Below are positions 25,449 to 38,248 of a stretch of DNA of 64,000 nucleotides, piece after piece. The DNA is from Strigamia acuminata. Its lineage: Eukaryota; Arthropoda; Chilopoda; Geophilomorpha; Linotaeniidae. The stretch lies in NCBI GenBank assembly GCA_949358305.1, contig OX442315.1, positions 15,960,427-16,024,426 of the forward strand, in the 5' to 3' direction. Each line of letters begins with the position of its first letter. Positions within the stretch are counted from its first letter, which is position 1. A program made the position numbers and the translations under genes. The notes below the pieces were generated by a model. That model did not search any database. It had not been told where the DNA came from and saw only the letters and a list, made by a program, of their open reading frames with translations.

Positions 25449-25567
25449 TACACGGGAATCCACCCTCGACAAGAAAAGAAGAAAACATTTTCCTCTCGTT
25501 GCCGTGGCAACGGAACTGAAAATGTCCTCCAGCGCGTGGGACGGTCATCGATCATCAAGGTCAAGTT

Positions 25568-28500
25568 TCATACGACATAAGGCCGATAAAGTCCTTCGCT
25601 GTCCGGCGGCAGACGAGTGAGCGGAGGTCCTGCCGTCGTCGTCGACGTTGTCAACTGACCGTTGAACGTTTGCTGTGTGGGCGGAGGCGGCGGCGGCGTG
25701 TCTCGCTCTCGCTCACGCTCTCGTTCTCTCTCTCGCTCTCGCTCTCGCTGTTCGTGGCTGTTGGCGCGGTCCTCGCAGCTGTTTTTCGATTGAGGCACCT
25801 CTCTGTCGACAACCTCTTTGCTTTTGTTCTCGATTTTCGCTTTCGCTTCTTGTTGCGCTTTTTTACTGCGTTTCCATTTCATCCTCCGGTTCTGGAACCA
25901 GATCTTCACCTGATAAAACAAGATACTGTCAACAACCGCTCTGTAAAGGTGTACGCTGATAATAAAACAGTTATTATATATGTTTACATTTCTTGTTGTG
26001 TATTTCTATAAATTTACACAAATTTACGGAAATGATGTAAAAAGAAAAATAGGTTGTTAAGCGTCAACTGTAAATTTACAGTCTATGATAGATATTGGAA
26101 ATACTTTTCTGTAAATAAGCAGTGGTAGCACTAATTTGATGTAAATTACCGTACCGCCTCGTTTAAACGCCCGGGTTCAATAAAGCGCCGGCCCCGTTTT
26201 AGCGCCGGGCAGTCATCGGCGGTTCAGTGAATTGGCGCCGGCCCCGAATAAGCGCCGGGTCCCAAAAAATCATTGATTTTTTGTAAAAAAATCGGTGATT
26301 TTTGCCAAAAATTCGCCATTTTTTGCAAAAAATCGACGAATTTTCGGTTATGTGCCGGGCTCAATTTAGCGCCGGGTTTCAAATTAGCGCCGGGGAAGCG
26401 GCTGGAAAAAGAAATTAAACGCCCGGGCGTTTAAACGGGGCGGTACGGTAGTATCATTATACTGTAAATTGGATCCATTCAGAACATAAAAATGTTTCTT
26501 TGCATTTTTTACTTTTAGGAATTCACAGTGCTGTTATTCAGAATTGTTTACTGTAAATTAAGTACTGTTATTGAAAATTTGTTTACTGTAAATTACAGTA
26601 CTATCATTCAATTTTTTTTACTGTAAATTACAGTACTGCTATTCAGGATTGTTTACTGTAAATCACAGTACTAACATTCAAATTTTTTTTACTGTAAATT
26701 ACAGTACTGCTCTTCAGGATTGTTTACTGTAAATCACAGTACTATCATCCAATTTTTTTTCTGTAAATTATAGTACTGCTATTCAGGATTGTTTACTGTT
26801 AATTACAGTACTGTTATTCAGGATTGTTTACTGTAAATCACAGTACTATCATTCAAATTTTTTTGACTGTAAATTACAGTACTGCTATTCAGGATTGTTT
26901 ACAGTAAATTACAGTACTGTTATTCCAGATTGTTTACTGTAAATTACAGTACTGTTGTTCAGGTTTGTTTACTGTAAATCACAGTACTATCATCCAATTT
27001 TTTTTTCTGTAAATTATAGTACTGCTATTCAGGATTGTTTACAGTAAATTACAGTACTGTTATTCAGGATTGTTTACTGTAAATCACAGTACTATCATTC
27101 AATTTTTTTTACTGTAAATTACAGTACTGTTATTCAGGATTGTTTACTGTAAATCACAGTACTATCATCCAATTTTTTTTTCTGTAAATTACAGTTCTGT
27201 TGTTCAGGTTTGTTTACTGTAAATTACAGTACTGTTGTTCAAGATTGTTTCCAGCTACAATAAATTTCAGTAATACCACACTGTTTGCAGTTTGATAAAC
27301 AATTCAAAATGGGTGCTTAACCCACACAGCTTCTACCTATAAACATTCTTATTAGAGTCATTCACTCGCATTCATTCTCATTTAAATACAGAAATAAAAC
27401 AAAAACTAACATATCAAAACACAAAAACCCACCAATAAAAACCCTAATTTACTAATTTCCATATAAACACCACTCCACAACACGTTTAATGACACTCATT
27501 TACACCAATATCGTGCACAAATGCACCAAAACGACTGCAAAAACTCATTCCCCACACTAACCAACCTCTAACTGCTCCTCTATATAATTCTTTACGGTAT
27601 ATTGCGCATCGTGTTAGTATATACACAAACGGCAGATGGCCGTGTGTGTTCTCTTTGGCTCGGATGATGCACAGAAATCAGGCAAGGGGAGGGAACAAGC
27701 AAGTAATGAGATGAAGAAGGGTGGTCAAAAAGGCGCCCAAGTATTAAAAGAAAACAAATAAATTTAAACAAGAAAAATAAATAATCAAATAAAACAAAAG
27801 CGAGGAGATTGGGCGCTGCTGACAGTTTGATTTACCTGTGTTTCTGTGAGCATGAGTGAAGTGGCAACTTCGAATCGTTTAGGTCGTGACAGGTATTTGT
27901 TGTTACGAAATTGGTTCTCCAATTCGAGCAGCTGTTGACTGGTGAACGCGGTGCGGGGACGTCGCGTTTTGCCGAGAAGCGTGTGCTGAGGTTGAACTGA
28001 AAAGACACAATAGGAAAATGAGGCACAGATGGGCCATGAAAACTCAGTGTCCAAACACCATGTCTCTCTCTCTCTCGTTCTCCCTTCTTCAATATATTCA
28101 AATGAGGTCGGGGAGGGTGAAGTTTGGCTTTCCCCTCCTCTTTACGTGTCGCTTGGTGTTGTGATTAACAAGCCAGAAAATGACGCCAATTAAATTAGAG
28201 CTTGGACCATGACCCGAGGATCGACGCCCCGCACCCGACTGGATTCAGAAGCTTAATTAAATTATAATAACAGAACGGCTGCGCAATAAGCCATATTTAA
28301 AGCACATCTTTCTTTTCTGCTCTAATGGTTTTTAACTTGGGTTTTTTTTGGGGGTTTTTTTTTTTGGTCTTTTTTTGTTTTATTTTATGGGGAAATGGGG
28401 ATCAGATGTTAAAGTGAGTAAGGCGTGGTTTTTAAAATACAGCAGATGGGATTCATTATGGGAGGTAATTTTTGATTGCATTTCAAATTTGGAATTGGAT

Positions 28501-31500
28501 TTAATTTTTTAATTTTTTTTATGTTAAAGTAAAAGGAATTTTTTTTTTGGATGTGTAAAAATGTGAAGTTGTAATTATTTTTGGTGTTATTTGTAAATAA
28601 TAAGCAAATCGAACGAATTGTTTTTAATTTTAGTCGAAGTTTCTTGTGTTTTGGTTGTTTTTAGTGTTTTTAGTGTTTATGTACGAGTGGAATAGACACC
28701 AAAATAAGACGTAAACCATCGTCAATAACCCGCACAAACAGAAATCACACCAAAAAGTGGTTTTTCAACTGGTTTTATATGATTTTATGTGATTTTATGT
28801 GCAACCTGGTTCAATATGATTGAAAAACACATTGAAATTACATTACGATGTATTAAAATGCATTAAGAATTGAATTCCCGATATTATTATTTGTCAAATA
28901 AGCATTTCCATTATGAAATCCACCATTTAACACACAAATAACCAAACAACAACAACAAAAATAACCCACAATTTATTTATTGTGTGAAAACGAATAAATT
29001 TTAATCACCATTAACCATCAATCAATTTTCAATAAAACCCAAATTTTCATTAATTCTTCACACCCAAAAAAAAAAAGAAAAAAAAGAAATCGCAAAAAGC
29101 GATAAAATCTTTTGAGTTTGTTAGTTAAAACTCCATTATTCACTCACTTTTTGCCTGTCCAAATATAAAGTGAAGCGTGATTTGCCTTTACCTCATCAGC
29201 TAATGTGTTAAAGCGTAAATCGTCTGCTACCAGAATCACCTTGTCGCCCAAGAAAGGGGGTGGGGAAGGGGGGCTGGAAGACGAAGCGAGCGCGCTCTCG
29301 ACGCTACACGCGCTAATTTAAGTAGGTGCTAAATTTCCTCGACGATCATGATTCCTGGCGGGCATAAATTTACTTCCCCTTCCCTCGTACGAATATGCAC
29401 GACGACAGTGGGGTGTGGGTGGCTCGCCAGGGTATATCGGTGGGGGCTCCTCCTAGCACGGTCATAAATTACTAGCCGCAGCGTTCTCGGTGCCCTCTAA
29501 GAGGGGGAGGAGGACGGGGAGGGAGGAAAGGGATGGGGAGGGATGGGAGAAGGAGGGCAGTGGTGGTTTTTGTGCGGGGGCTGAGCTGTAATGTCGAGGC
29601 GGGGCGAACGCGTGCGTTTGCTTCATTAGCTTTCATCACTCTCCTTAATTAAATGTAATGCCCGGCGTAAGGGCCACTCTAATTACCGCTCATTCTATTA
29701 GCGTTTCACTGACCAGACAACGTCAAAGAATTACAATTATCATCTTCTTTCCATTTTTGTTTATTTTTACGATTTTGATTTTTTTGGGGGGGGGGGAAAT
29801 TTTGGAAAATTTTGTTTTTGTTTTTATTGGTTTTGGGTTTTGTTTTGGGGAGGTTTAAGGTGGATAGATCTCGTGATTTCACGCTGATCTCGTTAGGTGT
29901 GTGATACGAGGATTTCTAGGGATTATTTGTTTTTAAATGAAATTGGAAGTTTTTGGGGAATTTCCCATATGGTTTAAAAATTTATTTTTCAATATATTGT
30001 TTTTCACTTAATGCATTGCAAAATGTGTAGCATTTTGGGGGATTAAGTGTATTATTTGTACGTTAAATAATGCATTTTGTAATAGGATTGAAAAATTTCA
30101 TTTTGGAAATGAATTTGTGTTTGACAAATAATAATATTGGGAATTCATTTTTAATTGCATTGCAATGTATTTTGGAAGAAAAATGGAAATTTTTTAATTT
30201 TTAATTTTTAATTTATTATTATTATTTTTATTCGGGTGTTGCTTTCAATTTGATTCAATTTGAAGTTGATATTTGATAACGAAAATATTGTGTTTATACA
30301 GAAAAGACAGTTTTACTGGATTTTTCAAGTACCGATAGCGAAATGAGACCTGAATATAAATGGCTAGTTATGAATAACGAGTGATAACGTGTCACTTATC
30401 GATTGATAATAATTTCCAAATTAAATCGTTGTTGCTATAAACCAAATTCCATTTTTTTCCCACCAAAACCAAAATCCAAAACCACCCAAAAATCCCAGAA
30501 AACAACAACAACAACAACGAAAACTCATTTCATCAAATTTTTCTCTTTATAAAAAACAAAAAAAAAAAAAAAAGAAAAAGAAAAAAATTAAAATAACTCA
30601 AAAAAATAATTTTTCCAAAAATAAAAAAAATAAAAAAAATAAAAATTTTATCTTTCCCATCCCACCAACGTCAATCCGCGCCATATTTCTTCCCTCTCCC
30701 AATTTCCCAAACACAAATTCAGAGTGGATTGTTCAATCCATCTCCTCACAACAAAATTGTCGTGCAGCGAAGCACTCGTGTTAACAGTAGGGGGGTGCTT
30801 TTCAGGATTTCCACTTGGTGGCCTTTAACTGCCACGCGTGAGAGACAAGCATGAGGAGGAGGACGCGGACGATGAGGACGACGAGGACGGAGTAAACAGA
30901 CGCAAAAGGGGGGTTGCGAAGCCAAGCCCGACGAAGAGCGTCAACTCGAGGAGCAGAAAATGCAGAGCGCGGCGTCCATCTTGAGATTAGCTCAACCTAT
31001 AAAAAAGCAGTGCTCTTGCACCTCCTGTTTTCTTGCATTCGATTCAATTTGCGTACGCAACTCGCCCCGAGGATGATGGAAACGCACGAGCAAAGCTCGC
31101 GCCAAACTGCCGCCCCCGCCGCCCGGGACGCCGGTGCAAGCGCACTCATTGGCTCGCGCTAATTGGATGGAACAGATCGCGTTCACTGCGGTTGGTGGTT
31201 CGCGCGCCATCACACACGTCACTTAGCAACCGCCCGATTTGTTGCCATAGCAACGCTAAACGCGGACTCGCCTCCCGAACGCGTAAAACGCCAACTTGGA
31301 ACAAGTGCAAGAAAAAGAAAAAACAAAAAAAACTAAGGGGAAGAGGGGGGGCGGCCAGGGGGGGCATAAAGACTTAAACGCGCGCGAGTGTTCGCTACAC
31401 GAGGACGGCATCTCTGCTTGGAAATCACTCGGCGTGGGCAGTTAGCTGACCATTAGCCCTCAGGCGAGACATGATGGGCCTCCAGGCGCCGGAAGTAGCC

Positions 31501-33557
31501 ACTTCTTTTCGTGGCGGTGTCATCAGGAGTGGCGCTCGCACGCGCGCCACTAAGATTTCCCCCGAGACGCATCGCCACAGCTCCTAATGATCAAATTAAT
31601 GAAACAAACAAAAGATGGAGGAACGAATAAAGCGGAGCGGAAAAGCCAAACAGCGCCCTCTGTGTCGCTCTCCTCTCGTGGTTTGTCTTTGCTTTCGCTC
31701 TGGCTTTCCCTCGGCCTCTTGGCGTCGCGTTTTGCGCGCCCTCGAGCTGCCCTCGTTTGAGAAAATTAATTAGCGAGGACGCGCAATCTGATTAATATTG
31801 ATGAGGAGCTAAGTGCGTTGCTTGTTGCTCGGCTTATAGTGTCGTCATTACACCTGCGTTCATGGGTTCTTGGATGTGGTGTGGGCAGAAAAAGAGAGAG
31901 AGCGAGAGAGAGAGAGAGAGATGGTTCGTGTCCATCGATCGTTCTTTGGCTGCTCGTCGCTATTGGTCGTCACGAGCGCCGATCACCGACTCGATGGCCG
32001 AACAACACCTGCTCTGAAGACCTGTCGGAGACCTCCAGCGCACCTTTACTGCGTCGAGTGGGCATCGAGTGCGCGTGACTGGACTAATTTTTTCACGGTT
32101 TGAAAGGATGGGCTGGAATTTGGAAGGTTTTGGCTGATTTTGGCTGATTTTTGGCTGATTTTGGGTGATTTTGGATGATTTTGGGTGATTTTGGGCGATT
32201 TTGGGTGATTTTGAGGGGTTGAATAGATGGTTTTGGGTGTTTAGAGCGTTGGGATGGGTTTGATTTGGGTTTGTTTAGGGGTTTTTAGGTGGGATTTGGT
32301 TAAAATTGTTTGTTTGTTTGGATTGGATGGGGAAAGGGAATTTAATCAAAGTAAAAACTGATTGAAAAAAAATTTTTTTTTTTGTTTTGTTTGATGGGAA
32401 TGAAAAAAATGAATAAATTGAATATCATTAAGCTTCAAAACTGATTTTCTAAACTCAAAAAAAAAAATTAAATTGAATTAAATGAAAATCCGAATAAAAA
32501 TGAAGATGCAAGATGAAAATGTCACCGCACGAAAAAGATTAAAAAATAAAATAATAAATAAAAATAAATTTTTCCTTCCCAAAAACTAAAACTAAAAATA
32601 AAAAACAAACAAATTTGCACGATTTCGGCGTCAGTTCGGCACTCGCCCCCTTAAAACACCAGCCATCTTTCCATTATATCTCACTCCCCTTCCAAAATAA
32701 ACACCTCAGATTTCAGTCACACCGAAATGATGTGTGAGTTCATACACGCATGCGCTCATACCAGAGCGAGAGAGAGTTTGTTACCACAAAGAAAAAAGAA
32801 AGAAATCGCCCGTTAATGATGGCGGCGTGTGAATGCGGCAACCAAGAGCGAGAAAACCCCACCCCGCCCCACCCCCACACCTAATTGGGTGCTCGAGAAG
32901 AAAACCAACCCAAAAAAAAACCAAAAAAAAAAAAATAATAAAAAAAAATTTCCAATAAAAAAAAATTCTCCCCATTTTCCCATTCAAAACCCTCACCCAC
33001 CTGTTGTTACCTCCACGTACGAACAAAATTGTACATAAAAGAAACAAAATCTTACCTGAGAAATCTCCGAGTCGCGGATAAAACATTCCAGCTCTGGCTA
33101 ACCACTCGAGTTGCATGTGACCACTCTTTAATTCGGCAGACGGCGCGTGGAACGCACTGCCGGCCATCATGGGTATGTTCCCCACGTGCGACGCGATGGG
33201 CGCCGCACCCAGCGCGTGTGTGTAGGCGTAGAGCGGGTGTCCGGAGAACAGGGGCACCCCGAGTCCGGCAGCGGCGGCCGCGGCGGCCGCGGCGCACGTG
33301 GTGAGCGGTTGGAGCAGCCCCGGTCGTGGCACCAGCGCGCTGTGCGGAAGAGGCGAGTTGGGTTTGCCGGACGAGGAGTCGTCTTCGGCGGCGATCGAGA
33401 CGGGGCGCGGCGTGGTGTCGGGCGAGGCCGGCGAGGGGCTGGTGACGGGCGGCGACGGCGACGGCGTGTGCTGGCGGCCGCAGCTCGGCTCGCGGGCCAG
33501 GAGGGCCTCGATGCAGAAGGACTTGGACGAGGAGGACGACGAGGTGGCGGCGGCCAT
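25568..33557 (-). CDS. Mnx: Homeobox transcription factor Mnx/HB9 (exex)
   Basis: Nuclear DNA-binding protein; the family specifies motor neurons and gut or pancreatic tissue. Exons (minus strand): 33557-33056, 27996-27836, 25909-25568; 1005 nt, 334 aa. Seen: N-terminal [11 protein letters not shown], matching the eh1-like KNFRIDALLA of MNX proteins; an alanine run of nine residues; [18 protein letters not shown] before the homeodomain, like vertebrate MNX1; homeodomain about 178-237 with [39 protein letters not shown] and the following SKKAQQEAK. The homeodomain is split by an intron after residue 44 (Gln221). The tail carries an Arg-Glu repeat encoded by a CT/GA microsatellite, then a proline run. 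Intron 1 (5 kb) holds CpG-rich blocks and intron 2 a mobile element and a satellite. The start is the only Met before the eh1-like motif. Identity is very secure; the exact N-terminus is less so. Confidence 0.95.
26148..26449. mobile_element. 302-bp GC-rich palindromic element (family B, copy 1)
   Basis: Ends ACCGTACCGCC(T/C)CGTTTAAAC and GTTTAAACG(G)GGCGGTACGGT, followed inward by CGCCCGGG. The interior repeats AGCGCCGGGC many times and has an AT-rich centre (GCAAAAAATCG). It lies in Mnx intron 2. A second copy is at 49028-49802. Confidence 0.8.
26540..27270. repeat. Satellite array, about 35-bp unit in roughly 70-bp dimers
   Basis: Tandem copies of TTTACTGTAAATTACAGTAC with alternating TATTCAGGATTG and TATCATTCAATTTTT spacers. 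Each unit contains the short palindrome ACTGTAAATTACAGT, so transcripts could fold. It lies in Mnx intron 2. Confidence 0.9.
29200..29650. promoter_or_regulatory. CpG/TAAT-rich block in Mnx intron 1
   Basis: GC-rich DNA with TAAT/ATTA homeodomain-type core sites and several CATAAATTACT/CATAAATTTACT stretches, unlike the AT-rich flanks. Candidate intronic enhancer; inference from composition only. Confidence 0.3.
30780..32095. promoter_or_regulatory. CpG-rich block in Mnx intron 1
   Basis: A 1.3-kb GC-rich block with many CpGs, GCGCGC runs, TAATTAG sites and a GA microsatellite (31891-31920). It lies 1.5 kb downstream of Mnx exon 1. Open frames here look like chance frames in CpG-rich DNA. 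It could hold an alternative promoter or enhancer. Confidence 0.3.
32110..32215. repeat. Short tandem repeat GATTTTGG(C/G)T
   Basis: About nine imperfect copies of a 10-11-bp unit (TGATTTTGGG), in Mnx intron 1. Confidence 0.8.
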
Positions 33558-35989
33558 GTCGGCGCGCGGCGACGAGTGCCCGGCCCCGCGGGCAATTAGA
33601 TATTTAATCGGTGCGACGGCAGCTTCATTATGGGTGCGCGCGCACCATTGGTGGAGCCGACACTAACTCACCAACGCCACGATAAGCGCACACGCTCAGC
33701 TCGGCTGTGCTCTCTACGCGCGTGTTTGCAGCGCGATCCGATTCGAGTTGTGTCGTTCGACCGCCAGGTGGGGGATAAGTGATGGGGATTGAGGGGATGG
33801 GTGAGGATTGAGGACTAGGGAGGAAGATGGACAAAACTCGAGTCGGTTCGGCTCGATTCGACGCCATTATGAGCGTTTTCGGGCTCGATTTGAGTCGGGA
33901 ATTCGGTTTGTTTACATTGGCTGCTTCAAGGTTGTTTGGAATGTGTGAAGTGCGGTTGTCGTTTAGCTGCGATAACAAAGTCGATTAATGATGTATTTAG
34001 TTGTAAATAAACAAGCACTTAGGAGATAATTGATAACGACAAATTGAAATTATTAGATATTGGGCTGACAGCGGCCTCCAACTGCGAGAATTTATCTAAA
34101 CAGCCACTTGGATACGACGAAATGCGACTTTTTTGATAATAACATTTGTAATAATAACAACGGGACCAAAACTGTCAATAAATGCGAGTTTGTGTGTCTT
34201 TATATGGTTTAATTTTAACGTTTTTATTAAATTATTGCAATTAAAATTCATTCGTTTCCATTTCAGATCGGCGATCATGCGCGCAGCCATTTTGAATTTG
34301 GGTGTAAAAACTAAAAGGTGGCGTAAACCCGGTCGAAAAAGCACTGTATTATATTATTGTACTTGTGGTTTTCTATTTAACATATAACATGATACACATC
34401 CGTAGGCTAGAAAATGTTGCAAACACTTGGGCCAAAGCCGCCAACTGCCGCCAACCGCCTCGCTTTAGTCGCGAAACCCAAAGGAGCAGTAAAAGACGCT
34501 TAATTAGTTTATTCCTTAATAATCTTAACACATACCACGTCCAATTAAAATCTTAAAACGCTCCAACCTTAATTATAGGTGTCTTATCCACACCCGAACA
34601 AAGTTCAAACGGCATCCATTATTTTTTCCCAAAACCCAATTAGAAAACTAAATTAATTAAACCTTAAAGAAATAAAAAGAGAAATTATTCTCGCAACAAT
34701 TTTCTTCTTTCTTTCTATTTCCGTTTTATATTCGCATCCAATTTGTCCGGCAAGTACTACGGCGCTGCTGCTCATCTCGCTCGTTCAGTGCATCGTGACA
34801 GCTGCCCACAAGCCAATGGCTCCCCACGGCAGCCCGCGACGCCATTTGCAAAGTAAATAGAGCACCGACATCCATCACTGGGCACGCGGTGTTTATTGGG
34901 CGTCGCGCGCACTGCGCAGGCGCCTCTTCGGACACCCGGGGCCACCCCCGCCATCATTTGCATGCGCCTGTCACCGAGCGGGGCTCCAGTGGTCTCCAAT
35001 AGCGAGCAAAACTCATCGCTGCAAACGCGTGTCCACCGAGGGCCCCCACGGCCGTCCATCACCGTCCCGCGCGCCATCCGCGCATGCGCAAACTCGCTGC
35101 CCACAGGCATCCGAAAATGGCATTAGTTAATTGGCGATGATTGGCCGGATCGATGGTGCCCGACGTCTCGAGTTTCCGACACGCCAAGACGCGAAAATGC
35201 AGTCGGCGGAGCGCCGTCGCGCGGCGAAATGCATTTTATCTTGTAATTTGTATTTGCTATGTAATTAAGCCTAATTAAAGGCGCAACGTCTCGTTCCTTC
35301 GACGCGCATGAAATATTCAGCGCGCGCCTCCTAATAGGGCGTTGGGGGACTTTTTCTTCGCTCGTTGGACGCCGTAATAAATCAACGGAGACGCCGACTC
35401 AGATGCGAGAGCCAATTGGCGTGTTGTGATAGATCAATTAGGCCTAAACCGCAGTCGCTTGCACCGCTGCGAGTGGGAGGGAGGGAGGGGAAGAATATTC
35501 GAATAAAACGTTGCATGGGGTGGGGGGGATACGGGGGTGGTAGAAACGAGACGCGTGAGCAGGTCGATTACGCCTGATTAGCTCGTGTCGACGGCACAAG
35601 CCGCCATCATCACGCGGAGATTAATCGTGGATTTGGAACGCGCCACGAGGCCAATTAGCGCGTTTTAATTTATTTTTTAATTTTGCACATTGCGTTTTCG
35701 GGGTTATGGATGAGTCCCCGGTGCTTGGGAGATAAAGGAGAAGGAATTTTTACCTTTAAAACACGTGCAATCAATCACAACTAGTGAAGTATCTCGGCTG
35801 CAAGTGTGTTTGGAAGGCAGCGTGCGGCATGACGAGGGCAGAGAGCCAATCAGCGTGTTGAGTCCATTGACTCGATATTTATGTGGCGTGTCAATTGGCA
35901 GGGGAACATGGCATGAATAAACCAAACAACACGGTAATGGATTAAAATGGCGACAGGTGTCGCGGGTTTCCATTCGATATTGTTGCGTT

Positions 35990-36330
35990 TTTTTCAACGG
36001 GTTTTGTTGATGGGGTTTAATTGTTTTTTTTGGTGGTTTTTCGATATTATTCGTGAATTTTTTGCGTTTTTAAATTTAATCTGTTTATTTTTAGGTCGTT
36101 TTTTCGGGTTTTGGGGTTTTTTTCAATGGAATTACAGGATTTTTTGGTGTTTTTTCGTGTTTTAGACTTATTTTTGGGTCTAATTCGTGGATTTTTTCGT
36201 GTTTTTTGCGTTTTTAAATTTAATTTGTTTATTTTTACGCTATTTTTTCGGGTTTTTGGGATTTTTTCAATGGAATTACAGGAGTATTTGGTGTTTTTTC
36301 GTCTTATAGACTTATTTTTGGGTCCGAGAA
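35990..36330. repeat. Diverged tandem duplication
   Basis: Segments with GTTTTTAAATTTAATTTGTT, TTTTTCGGGTTTTTGGG and TTTTTCAATGGAATTACAGG occur twice, about 125 bp apart. Confidence 0.7.
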
Positions 36331-37254
36331 TCGTTTATAGACAATTATATTTAGATTTTATGGAGGTGTTTGGGTTTTTTGATGCTCGGTGCAACTAGTG
36401 TTACTGCGTTTTAACGTCTTCGCACTTGATACCATCACATTTCGGTGTCTCGTGATTATTTACAAGTGTGACGGGAAAAATCGAGAACATAGCGATCTCT
36501 TTGCTGTCTCGAATGACAAATCGGCTGCAACCCTTTGGATGGGGCTCCCGAAAACACTTATTTCAGGCTTTCAGATTTGCCGATTTTTTTGTTGCATTTT
36601 TCCAATTTTAGCGCCAGAATAACATAGGAAATTTTAAATGTGTAAAATGTTAGTAGATCGTTACGTTTTCGTACGGGAAATGTACCGAAAAAATATTCGA
36701 GAAATATTTTTTTTTTCATATTGGACGGACAAACGTCAATGGCTAATCGGTTAGGCCGATTCTAACGCCATATTGGATTTTAGCCGATTTTAGATCAAAG
36801 TTGTCGTGTTTGACGTCATTCTGTCCAAAATACAATTTTATGTTAATCATATTCTTATGAAAAGGGATTTTGGAAGCAGCCATCCAATCTGACCGTGCGT
36901 CACTTAAGCACAATACAATGTGAGAATTACGGAATTCCCACTCATAACCCATTCACATAACCTACTTCAATGACGTCACTTAGAACTAGGGCCCCTTGAT
37001 AACATTTTCAAACATTTTCAACAAATTTGTAAAATTTCTGACTTATTTTAGAATTTGTGAAAAAATAACTCGACAAATTTGAGAGATTTTCGACTACAAT
37101 CAAGCCTCGTTATAACAAATCGTGAGGAACCCGAAAAATCGGTTCGTTGTAACGAAAGGTCGTTATATCAAATTTTTTTAACATGGTGTTCTATGGCCAA
37201 ACAACCAACCAAGCCATTTTTAAGTATTCGGTGTAATAAAAAATTCGTTATATC

Positions 37255-37818
37255 CATTGTTGTACACGTTACTGTAATTTGACAACCAGTTACGTTACAG
37301 TTATTTAGCAAAAAAAGTTACTAGTTACCAACCGTTACAGTTACTTCTTAAGAGTCTAGTTACCGTTATGTTACCGTTACCATTTTACAATTTATAATCT
37401 TAAATAAAATGCAAATTTAGGTACGAAAACATATTTTCCGGGTCCAAAAACAAATTTTTCAGGTTTGAAAACACATTTTTAAGTTAGAAAACTATTTTAG
37501 GTGTAAAAATTATTTTACGCAACGGTAACAGGATTAGCAATTCGTTATTACGAAAATAAATAACTAATTACCGTTACATTACACTTTCGGCAAAACATAA
37601 CGCATTAGTAGCTGCATTAAAAAACCAAAATATTTTGTGTTTTACTTTAATTTTAAACCAAAAATGACATCATTTCCTGTTTAAACCTATGTTAAAACTT
37701 AAAATACACTAAAACTAAAATTGTTATTTTTATATTTGAATGCAGCTACTGTTAGTTACGTAACCTTAATATCGTTACTGGTAACGACGGTATTGTAACG
37801 GTAACACGTGCAACACTG
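37255..37818. mobile_element. 564-bp hAT-like element with perfect 8-bp target duplication
   Basis: GTTATATC stands directly on each side (37247-37254 and 37819-37826). The ends are CA(T/G)TGTTG(T/C)AC(A)CGT followed by GTTAC-rich arms. An 8-bp duplication and CA(G)TG ends are typical of hAT elements. There is no transposase, so it is non-autonomous. A family A element sits inside it. Confidence 0.85.
37606..37751. mobile_element. 146-bp inverted-repeat element (family A, copy 3)
   Basis: AGTAGCTGCATTAAAAAAC at the left and the inverted CAGTAGCTGCATTCAAA at the right. The same ends are found at 2957 and 3807. It is the innermost layer of the nest. Confidence 0.7.
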
Positions 37819-38242
37819 GTTATATCGCGATTCATTATAACGAGGTTCAACTGTAATTTGAAAATGCCAAAATTCCACATTTTTTAACAACATTTTTCCC
37901 CCCTTAATGACCTATACGCCTATGTATCAATTTCCCCACAAAATCAATCAATTTCCAATAAAATCACACACCAGACCAAGTATTTTCCCATTAAACTGAC
38001 CGCACAAAACAAAAACTTCAAACAACCCCCAAAAATTCATTCTAAAACATTTCTAAACCCAAAACAAAACCCAAAAATCAATTCACACCTTCTCGTAATT
38101 CCCCCAAAAAACAACAACAGCAAAAACCACACGCACCACACACCCACAAACCCCCAAAAATACAAAAACCACGTGACTAAACCGCCCATAAACCCAATAA
38201 AATCACCCAAAAGTCTCGTGGTTCGACTCATCGTCAAGAAAA

Positions 38243-38248
38243 TTTATT
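38243..38248 (-). terminator. Candidate poly(A) signal of CycT
   Basis: AATAAA on the minus strand about 340 nt after the CycT stop codon. The intervening DNA (38250-38588) is A-rich with no gene. Confidence 0.35.

Larger units (their letters stand above)
16501..25567. other. Gene-poor interval between the channel gene and Mnx
   Basis: No convincing gene. It holds T-rich runs, two minisatellites (22790-23035, 24660-25160), a duplicated segment near 19750-19970, and CpG-rich blocks rich in TAAT/ATTA at about 20230-20640, 21880-22260 and 23540-24160. Such blocks are candidates for cis-regulatory modules of the flanking genes. That reading is inference from composition. Confidence 0.45.
37097..37853. 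mobile_element. Outer element of a three-level nest; TA target site
   Basis: Ends CAGTTGAACCTCGTTATAAT (right, inverted) and CAATCAAGCCTCGTTATAAC (left) are flanked by TA on both sides. TA target duplication and CAGT-type ends fit a Tc1/mariner or pogo-like non-autonomous element. Its body is interrupted at 37255-37818 by a second element. Confidence 0.75.
33558..38242. other. Upstream region of Mnx and gap to CycT
   Basis: No gene recognised. 33558-35650 is CpG- and TAAT-rich and probably contains the Mnx promoter and upstream modules. The block at 34760-35620 is the most GC-rich. 35990-36330 holds a diverged tandem duplication of TTTTTCGTGTTTT-rich DNA. 37097-37853 is a nest of mobile elements. 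37860-38240 is C/A-rich and featureless. Confidence 0.5.

Noticed and set aside
33147-33599. 150-codon plus-strand and 142-codon minus-strand frames over Mnx exon 1
   Set aside because: Shadow frames of a GC-rich coding exon. The eh1-like motif and the pre-homeodomain sequence are in the Mnx frame.
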